Below, piece after piece: positions 24,278 to 29,775 of a DNA stretch of 29,775 bases. The stretch's first letter is position 1. Every line of letters begins with the position of its first letter. A program made the position numbers and the translations under genes. The notes below the pieces were generated by a model. It made no database searches and had not been told where the DNA came from. It saw nothing but the letters and a program-made list of their open reading frames with translations. Source of the DNA: CAYHBO01 sp964354855 (GTDB lineage: Bacteria; Babelota; Babeliae; Babelales; RVW-14); the NCBI GenBank assembly GCA_964354855.1, contig CAYHBO010000018.1:1-29775 (forward strand). The letters run 5' to 3'.

Positions 24278-24811
24278 ATGAAAAAAGAAAAAGTATCTTT
24301 ATTGTTTATTGCATTTTTCTTTGTTTCAGTTTTATTTTTTTCATTACGTGCTCATCCGATGATCGATAGAATTGAACAAGCACGGACCTCTGGAAATCTT
24401 GTAAAAAAAAATAATCTCCAAGATCTTTTACAGCATGTTGTTGTAAAAAATGTTCACGATGAGTTATCGTCTCTCTTAGATCGACTTAATGGGTTGGTGT
24501 GGGCAGGGCAAGAAATGTTTGTACAGACGCTTGATAAGCAGTCGCAGTGGTCAAAACCTCAAGCGTTAATTTGGCTTAAGGGACAGGTTGCCGATGTATC
24601 ATCTGATGAGCGATATCCGTTTATTGCTTTTATGCATGCATTGATTGAAGAGTATGACTTTATTCAATCAAGTACGACTAAGTTATTTTTGATGATTAAT
24701 AAAAAAGAACGCGGTGATGGTGAACTGATCCAGCAAGGACTTGAAACGATAGAAAAGTTAAAAAATAATCTTGAACAGTTATTAACCTTGGTGAATGATC
24801 TTTTGCTATGA
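24278..24811 (+). CDS. Exported helical protein of unknown function
   Basis: I do not recognise this protein. From ATG 24278, which has a strong AAAGGAG site, it is 177 residues; the in-frame TTG at 24260 is less likely. A signal peptide is evident: KKEK at the start, hydrophobic core VSLLFIAFFFVSVLFFSL, and probable cleavage after LRA. The mature part is alpha-helical, with heptad-like spacing near LSSLLDRLNGL and in the C-terminal IEKLKNNLEQLLTLVNDLLL, which may form a coiled coil. It overlaps prmC by 4 bp (ATGA), so it is coupled to it, and it follows ftsY. A periplasmic or secreted role is likely, with no function visible. Confidence 0.8.
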   Translation: MKKEKVSLLFIAFFFVSVLFFSLRAHPMIDRIEQARTSGNLVKKNNLQDLLQHVVVKNVHDELSSLLDRLNGLVWAGQEMFVQTLDKQSQWSKPQALIWLKGQVADVSSDERYPFIAFMHALIEEYDFIQSSTTKLFLMINKKERGDGELIQQGLETIEKLKNNLEQLLTLVNDLLL

Positions 24812-25695
24812 ATATTTATGGAATAACTAATCTTATCAAAGAAGTTGCGTTACAACTAGGTCAACGCTGTTCTGATCAGCAGAATGCTGAACGGGAGGCT
24901 TGGTGGTTGCTTGAAAAATTGACCGGGCAGTTTGAAGCTGAACTTCTTGCAGTCAGTATGATTATTCTTACGCAAGAGCAAGACGAGCAGTTGCAAAACT
25001 GGATTAGTCAACGAGTACACAATAAAAAACCTCTTCAGTACATTCTTGGTAGTGTTCCATTCAATCATCTTGATATTCTAATATCTCCACCAATTTTGAT
25101 TCCACGTCCAGAGACTGAAGAGATAACCGCATGGGTTATTGATTTGATCAAAAGTAATGCTGCTGGAAAAATGGATATCTTAGACCTTTGTACCGGTTCC
25201 GGATGCATTGCATTATCGCTTGCAAAGGCATTACCTGAAGCGGTTGTGACCGGATCTGATATCAATGTTCAAGCAGTTGTTCTTGCGGAAAAAAATAAAA
25301 AACTTAATAGCATTGGGAATGCGAACTTCATGGTTTCAGATCTTTATGGGCAATTGGATATGCAGAAAAAATTTGACCTGATCATGAGTAACCCTCCGTA
25401 CCTTTCAGCTGATAGTTATCAACAGGTAGCAGATGAGATTCGGCTATGGGAAGATCCACGAGCGCTTATTGCCGATCATAAAGGGATGGCGATCTATGAA
25501 CGTATCTTGCATGATGTAAAAACCTATCTTAAAAAACCAAAAGCAAAAACTCCAATTCCTCAGCTTGTGCTCGAGATTGGGATTGATCAAATTTCGATAA
25601 AAGATCTTGTGCTCAAAGCAGGCTTCTTTCGCGTTGAGTTATTTAATGACATGAGTGGAAAACCTCGCTGGCTTGCTGCTTGGTTGTTATCATAG
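24808..25695 (+). CDS. prmC: Peptide chain release factor N5-glutamine methyltransferase
   Basis: PrmC methylates the Gln of the GGQ motif in RF1 and RF2, improving termination. The 295-residue protein has the N-terminal helical domain that docks the release factor, PxETE in IPRPETEE (98-105), the SAM motif LDLCTGSGCIALSLA (126-140), acidic D151 in SDIN, and the catalytic NPPY (195-198). The start overlaps the preceding gene by an ATGA. It stands 2.7 kb after prfA in the same direction. Identification is firm, helped by the presence of its substrate gene in the window. Confidence 0.97.
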   Translation: MNIYGITNLIKEVALQLGQRCSDQQNAEREAWWLLEKLTGQFEAELLAVSMIILTQEQDEQLQNWISQRVHNKKPLQYILGSVPFNHLDILISPPILIPRPETEEITAWVIDLIKSNAAGKMDILDLCTGSGCIALSLAKALPEAVVTGSDINVQAVVLAEKNKKLNSIGNANFMVSDLYGQLDMQKKFDLIMSNPPYLSADSYQQVADEIRLWEDPRALIADHKGMAIYERILHDVKTYLKKPKAKTPIPQLVLEIGIDQISIKDLVLKAGFFRVELFNDMSGKPRWLAAWLLS

Positions 25696-25815
25696 TTCTT
25701 TTCCTGCTGGGACACGTATCATTCTACAATTTATTTTTTTGTAATTATGTTATTTCTCGGTATGCTTTACCACCATTACGTGAGCATCGTTTTAATGTTT
25801 GGTTAGGATCTGTCT

Positions 25816-26922
25816 ATGGTTAATAAAAAAATAATGTTTTTTACGTTAGCCTTATGTGCTGCATACTCTTTTTCTGCGTGGGTAATTGCGGAGGGTGTTG
25901 CATTAGAGCGTAAAGTATCATTGTCTGTACATACCGCGTATGGGAACTTTGAGGTTACTGAGCCAGTATTGATTGATTTATTTACCAGTTCGACGATGGA
26001 ACGACTTAAGGGGATCCGCCAGTACGGAACGCAAGACTACGTGCGAACAGACTATATTTCAAATTATTCACGCTATGAGCACAGTGTGGGTGTGTGGGCG
26101 TTGTTACGCCACTATGGAGCATTACTTGAAGAACAGATTGCAGGGTTGTTGCATGATGCGTCGCATACGGTTTTTTCTCATGTAGGTGATTATTTATTTG
26201 GGAATTACCAAGAAAAGGATTCATATCAAGATGATATTCATTTGAAATTTCTTAAGGATCGGGGTATTGATGAAATACTGGCTCCATACGGGATAACGCT
26301 TGAAGCGATTGATCATAAGCATGCACCGTGTTATTTATTAGAACAAAACTTGCCCGATATGTGTGCAGATCGGATTGAATATAACATTAAAGCGGCGGTG
26401 ATTATTGGCGCAATGCAACCTGAAGAAATACCAATCCTTATGAATGATTTATGTTTTGATCATGCGTTACATCGTTGGTATTTTAAATCTGCTTCATGGG
26501 CACGACGATTTGCAGAAGTTCCGTTGTTCAATACCCTCCATGTGTGGGGAGGTCCTGAGGTGTATGCATTGAATATGTTAACGGCGGAGGTGTTGCGAAA
26601 ATCGCTCGATTGTAAGTTATTATCAATTGATGAAATTCACCATTCTACCGATGATCTTGTATGGGAAAAGTTATACAAGAGTGATGATGCAGTTATTCAG
26701 AATATTATGAAAAAAATAAAGCATTATAAACATTCATTTACTCTTACGACTCCTGAAAATTGTGATCATCAGGTATGTACCAAATTTCGTGGGTTTAACC
26801 CGTGGGTTAAGACAATAACCAGGTTTGTTCGTCTTACTGATATTGATCCTGAGTTCTGTGCTAAGTATCATGAAATAAAGGATCAGGTTGCGCGTGGTTG
26901 GCCGCTTACTTGGGTAAAATAG
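25816..26922 (+). CDS. HD-domain phosphohydrolase with a signal peptide
   Basis: The 368-residue protein has a complete HD metal site: H89 (YSRYEHSVGV), H113-D114 (AGLLHDASHTVFSH) and D185 (CADRIEY). The flanking segment RLKGIRQYGTQDYV before the first His is typical of SAMHD1/dGTPase-type nucleotide triphosphohydrolases, though members with other substrates exist. Unlike these, it begins with an apparent Sec signal peptide (MVNKKIMFFTLALCAAYSFSAWVIAEG; cleavage after SFSA or VIA). An AGGAT site precedes the ATG, and weak promoter boxes, TTGTAA (25739) and TATGCT (25761), fit the 120-bp gap. It ends 4 bp from the convergent BtaA-HDO gene. Export would place it in the periplasm, the surface, or a host cell; the substrate is unknown. 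Confidence 0.85.
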   Translation: MVNKKIMFFTLALCAAYSFSAWVIAEGVALERKVSLSVHTAYGNFEVTEPVLIDLFTSSTMERLKGIRQYGTQDYVRTDYISNYSRYEHSVGVWALLRHYGALLEEQIAGLLHDASHTVFSHVGDYLFGNYQEKDSYQDDIHLKFLKDRGIDEILAPYGITLEAIDHKHAPCYLLEQNLPDMCADRIEYNIKAAVIIGAMQPEEIPILMNDLCFDHALHRWYFKSASWARRFAEVPLFNTLHVWGGPEVYALNMLTAEVLRKSLDCKLLSIDEIHHSTDDLVWEKLYKSDDAVIQNIMKKIKHYKHSFTLTTPENCDHQVCTKFRGFNPWVKTITRFVRLTDIDPEFCAKYHEIKDQVARGWPLTWVK

Positions 26923-26926
26923 AATG

Positions 26927-28747
26927 TTATTTTTTTGCTTCGGTGTATAAATCTTCATATAATCGATGAAATATATAAGTGCCTAATTTTAATCCCTGAA
27001 TAATTTTGTTTTTCAGTTCTTCTTTTTCCATGGATGGTTCTAGTATTTTAAAGAAATCTTCGGCATGTTTTTTATCTAAATATGCATGGAGGTTATAATG
27101 GACGAGCTCTTCTTTGGTAATCCATTTTCGTTCAACTACTTTTTCAGCAATGAGCGCAGAGATATCACTGAATGCGTATTCTATGATGCCGTTACAGGCT
27201 AAGCCAATAAGGGGGTCTTCTTGGGCGCATATTCCCATTAAGGTGTAATTAAACATATTGACGACCGCTGAAGGGTGTAATTGATCGATTTCGTTTTTGG
27301 GTATGCCAAGGGTTTGTAAAAAATCTTTGAAGGTATTTGAGTGGTATTTATGCTGATCGAAATGACCATGTTCTTCTATGATATTGTGAATAATATCGAT
27401 TCTATCACGGTGGAGTGGAAGTCGTGCAATGAGAGCCGCCATGGGACGTGAAAAATAGTCTACAGCGAAAAAGAATTGTATTTGAGCCTTCTTAAAAACT
27501 TCTTTATCCATGGTTGATAGGTCTTTGAAGAATGGTCCTTCTAAGATCGGTGTTTTTTGTAGAAACTGGTCAGCAAGGCTTGTTACTTGTGGTGCGAGTG
27601 ATGGTGCTGGTTTGATTCCTATGAAAAAGTTTCGGTAAAAAAAACTGCGATCATCTTGTAAAAATTCGTGGGATGTTTTGGTATCCCACTCAAAATTTTC
27701 ATTGAGAGATTTAATATCAATTGTTGAATTGAGTTGGCGAATAATTACCAATCCTCCAGGTTTTAAAGCGTTGTATGTGAGTGCTAAGGTTTCTTGAGCT
27801 TCTTCAGGAGTTAACCAATCGATAATATTTGATAGGTGGATGACATGATATTGTTCAGGTTGACTTGTTTTTAAGGCGTCATTCATAAAGCCCTGCATAT
27901 AATTAATATGAGGTAATGGACCTGAAGGATATGCTTTAAACCAAGGAAATATATGATCATCATGAAAATTGCCTAATAACATATGTGCGAGCCATGGTGA
28001 AGATGATGCCAGGTATTGCGATATGTACAGACGAATTTGTTGTGCAAAATGTCGAGAAAAATCTTGAACGCGGTTAGCGGTTGCCTTTTCTCCAAAGAGT
28101 TGAACCAAATTGTCTTGTGACATAACTGTATCAAGAGTCTTATCTAACATGGAGCCCAGCGGAGATGTTGGAGCTAGGGCTGCTATTTGTGTATCTATAT
28201 CGTTTAAACTAAATATGCTTTTGATTGCTGCTTTATAAGGACTCATGTTAAGACGTACTTCTTCAAAGACATTTTCGTAGCGGCCGATAAAATCAAGACC
28301 TTTTGCGGCAGCTTCATCAATGTTTCCGAAAGTATCATCATCTATATCTAATACCTGCATATAGCCTTCTATAATTTTTCTTCTTTTTTCTGGTGACAAG
28401 GGAAGATATCCCAGAATCTCAAGCCGTTTTTGTGCCGGAATATTGAGGAGGTTGATCTTGAGTTTAGTTAAAGCAAGTTGTGTTTTATTTGGATCAATAA
28501 GTGTTAGCTCTGTTAGAGGAGCCTTTGCAGCTAAGAGTGCTGCGGTACATCCTCCGGAGGCAACCATGATCATGGATATTTTTTCGTCAGCAAAAAAACG
28601 CTGAATAATTTCGAGGTCGTGAGCTGAATCTTCTCGTACTACCGAAAAAGCCATTGGTTTTTTACTTGCTTGTATGGCGTATTTATCAGGCGTTGCCTGA
28701 TTTGATAAACCATAAAAAAACATACAAAAAAATATAATTTTTTTCAT
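26927..28747 (-). CDS. Exported fusion: BtaA-like (DUF3419) transferase plus haem-oxygenase-like HDO domain
   Basis: The 606 residues hold three parts. A signal peptide, MKKIIFFCMFFYGLSNQA (1-18). A DUF3419/BtaA-like SAM fold (about 40-345): SAM loop MVASGGCTAALLA, acidic D85 in LIDPNKTQLALTKLKI, GRYENVFEEVRL (155-166), the late DDHIFPWF and PHINYMQGF, and the closing LSNIIDWL...ALKPGGLVIIRQL, all in family order. BtaA moves an aminocarboxypropyl group from SAM to diacylglycerol. Then an HDO domain (about 415-600): EEHGH with H469, E523 in IIEYAF, and H554-x3-D558-x2-H561, the iron ligands of this fold. A GNAT-like gene precedes it by 7 bp. An AAGGA site precedes the start. Both domain calls rest on motif order; the fused architecture and export are seen directly. 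Confidence 0.85.
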   Translation of the reverse strand: MKKIIFFCMFFYGLSNQATPDKYAIQASKKPMAFSVVREDSAHDLEIIQRFFADEKISMIMVASGGCTAALLAAKAPLTELTLIDPNKTQLALTKLKINLLNIPAQKRLEILGYLPLSPEKRRKIIEGYMQVLDIDDDTFGNIDEAAAKGLDFIGRYENVFEEVRLNMSPYKAAIKSIFSLNDIDTQIAALAPTSPLGSMLDKTLDTVMSQDNLVQLFGEKATANRVQDFSRHFAQQIRLYISQYLASSSPWLAHMLLGNFHDDHIFPWFKAYPSGPLPHINYMQGFMNDALKTSQPEQYHVIHLSNIIDWLTPEEAQETLALTYNALKPGGLVIIRQLNSTIDIKSLNENFEWDTKTSHEFLQDDRSFFYRNFFIGIKPAPSLAPQVTSLADQFLQKTPILEGPFFKDLSTMDKEVFKKAQIQFFFAVDYFSRPMAALIARLPLHRDRIDIIHNIIEEHGHFDQHKYHSNTFKDFLQTLGIPKNEIDQLHPSAVVNMFNYTLMGICAQEDPLIGLACNGIIEYAFSDISALIAEKVVERKWITKEELVHYNLHAYLDKKHAEDFFKILEPSMEKEELKNKIIQGLKLGTYIFHRLYEDLYTEAKK

Positions 28748-28758
28748 AGGAGTTCCTT

Positions 28759-29751
28759 TTAAATTTGATTAGAAGTTAAGAAGTTAAAATCAACATTGTC
28801 CATGCCATAGCTAATAACTTGAGCGGTTGAAGAAGGTTGCTGTAAAATAAGTTGTAAACTGTTATCGAGGGGTGTTTTATCGATTGCACAGATCATAAAG
28901 GTTGCTTCTTTGTCGAGCGTATCGAGTTGAGGCTGTGTGATTTTTTTTCCTCGTGTAAGGTGTATCAATTTCCAGGGGCGCGATGTTCCCGAAGAGGCAT
29001 TGAAAATGAGGTAATCTTTTTTTCCAGATGTTGATGTAAAGAGGATGTTTTCTTTATCTTTGTTGAGATACCCGTGTTGTATGAATATCTGTTGGATTGC
29101 GTCAAAATGTTCTATGAGTTTTTCATGGGTAAGGCTGTAAATATTGAGTGTTTTTGTCGTCGTCCACGTAATAGAACCATGTTTTTTAAATACGCGAGCT
29201 GCCTTAGGGGCATTATCTGGTGGGTTCATGCATATTGCATAGCCGCTGGTACAGGTGGTGAAAAGTGAGAGCGAAAGTTTTTTGGACATGAGTGACATGA
29301 GGTGTTCACCCTGATATTTTTCTTGTACTTTTACGTCACACAGGTACCAGGCTTTAATCGGTTGATTCTCATTGGTTTTTAATGTTCGCAGAATTGCACA
29401 TCCAACGGCGGCTAGTTCCCCTTCGGTGTAATTAACGCTTATTTTTTGACCATTAATAATTTTGGTTACCGTTCGATTAGCTCTGTTGATGGTGGTATAA
29501 AAATAAGGTTTGCCGAGTGATTTAAAGAATGCAAAATAATCGCCATCATAGCCATGGGTGATGGAGAATTTTTCTGTATTGCTAAATGGATATGAAAACG
29601 CTATTTCAAAGGTTTGTAATGAGGTGATTAATGATGATACTGGTTTATCAACATCGACTTGTGAAATAGTAAACGGTGAAAATACAAACCAATTAAAGAT
29701 GAGACTTGCTGTTATTTTTAAGGTGATTAACAGGTTTTTTAAAAAATACAT
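28759..29751 (-). CDS. Exported or anchored GNAT-like acetyltransferase
   Basis: The protein (about 330 residues from ATG 29751, preceded by GGGTGA; the in-frame GTG at 29760 is the alternative) begins with a hydrophobic segment (residues 2-24) that looks like a signal peptide or anchor without a clear cleavage site. The middle has a GNAT-like core: IKAWYLCDVKVQEKYQGEHL (132-151), matching motif A, then LMSLMSKKL and SGYAICMNPPDNAPKAARVF followed by KKHGSI, matching the ending strand-helix of GNAT folds. The pyrophosphate loop is degenerate: K-Y-Q-G-E-H in place of R/Q-x-x-G-x-G/A. The C-terminal third is unassigned. It is first in a two-gene unit with the BtaA-HDO fusion. Acyl-CoA dependence is inferred and the degenerate loop leaves catalysis open. 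Confidence 0.65.
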   Translation of the reverse strand: MYFLKNLLITLKITASLIFNWFVFSPFTISQVDVDKPVSSLITSLQTFEIAFSYPFSNTEKFSITHGYDGDYFAFFKSLGKPYFYTTINRANRTVTKIINGQKISVNYTEGELAAVGCAILRTLKTNENQPIKAWYLCDVKVQEKYQGEHLMSLMSKKLSLSLFTTCTSGYAICMNPPDNAPKAARVFKKHGSITWTTTKTLNIYSLTHEKLIEHFDAIQQIFIQHGYLNKDKENILFTSTSGKKDYLIFNASSGTSRPWKLIHLTRGKKITQPQLDTLDKEATFMICAIDKTPLDNSLQLILQQPSSTAQVISYGMDNVDFNFLTSNQI

Positions 29752-29775
29752 AGTTGTCACCCATTTAAAAATTTA

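Noticed and set aside
25725..25743. TACAA/TTGTA inverted repeat in the prmC-HD gene gap
   Set aside because: The T-run lies inside the loop instead of after the stem, and a 5-bp A/T-rich stem is expected by chance.
1..29775. CRISPR arrays, tRNA or rRNA genes, prophage or transposase genes
   Set aside because: Looked for and not seen; no regularly spaced direct repeats, no cloverleaf with a CCA-type end, and no integrase or transposase motifs.

Overview
The window is AT-rich bacterial DNA with tightly packed genes: many stop/start overlaps of 1-26 bp, few long gaps, and the standard code with TGA used as a stop. No rRNA, tRNA, CRISPR array or transposase gene is visible. The mix suggests a reduced, host-associated Gram-negative-type bacterium: core division, lipid and translation genes, a concentrative nucleoside transporter, a Fic and an ankyrin protein, two TMTC-like membrane/TPR proteins, and several signal-peptide proteins carrying normally cytosolic enzyme folds. 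My best guess is a Candidatus Babelota (Dependentiae/TM6) genome. This is a judgement from overall gene content, not a phylogenetic result.

Layout. (1) 214-1875, minus: uppS-gpsA (lipid carrier and glycerol phosphate). (2) 2184-3368, plus: a HAD phosphatase and an LptC-like anchored protein whose end overlaps comF tail to tail. (3) 3337-7290, minus: pheT-lspA-pgpA-like-comF, mostly overlapping. (4) 7468-8208, plus: an unknown exported protein, closed by a strong bidirectional terminator. (5) 8296-11579, minus: the division cluster ftsQ-ftsA-ftsZ. (6) 11591-14928, plus: an accessory island with two long-armed palindromic elements (91 and 133 bp), an alpha/beta hydrolase broken by an in-frame stop behind a lipoprotein-like leader, a Nudix hydrolase, a Fic protein and an ankyrin protein. 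(7) 15039-20646, plus: two tandem TMTC-like multi-membrane/TPR proteins and a phosphoglucose/phosphomannose isomerase. (8) 20665-25695, plus: rpmE, prfA, nupC, ftsY, an unknown exported protein and prmC. (9) 25816-26922, plus: an HD phosphohydrolase with a signal peptide. (10) 26927-29751, minus: a two-gene unit of an exported GNAT-like protein and an exported fusion of a BtaA-like aminocarboxypropyl transferase with a haem-oxygenase-like di-iron oxidase (HDO) domain.

How the genes fit together: UppS, GpsA, the PgpA-like protein, LspA and the LptC-like protein serve the envelope; FtsQ/A/Z serve division; PrfA and its methylase PrmC form a functional pair; FtsY handles membrane targeting. A hexose-phosphate isomerase overlapping the TMTC-like genes fits a link between sugar supply and surface glycosylation (inference). 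The most novel part is the right end. The GNAT/BtaA-HDO pair, and perhaps the exported HD enzyme next to it, put enzymes that need cytosolic cofactors (SAM, acyl-CoA, possibly nucleotides) behind export signals. That would make sense if they act inside a host cell.
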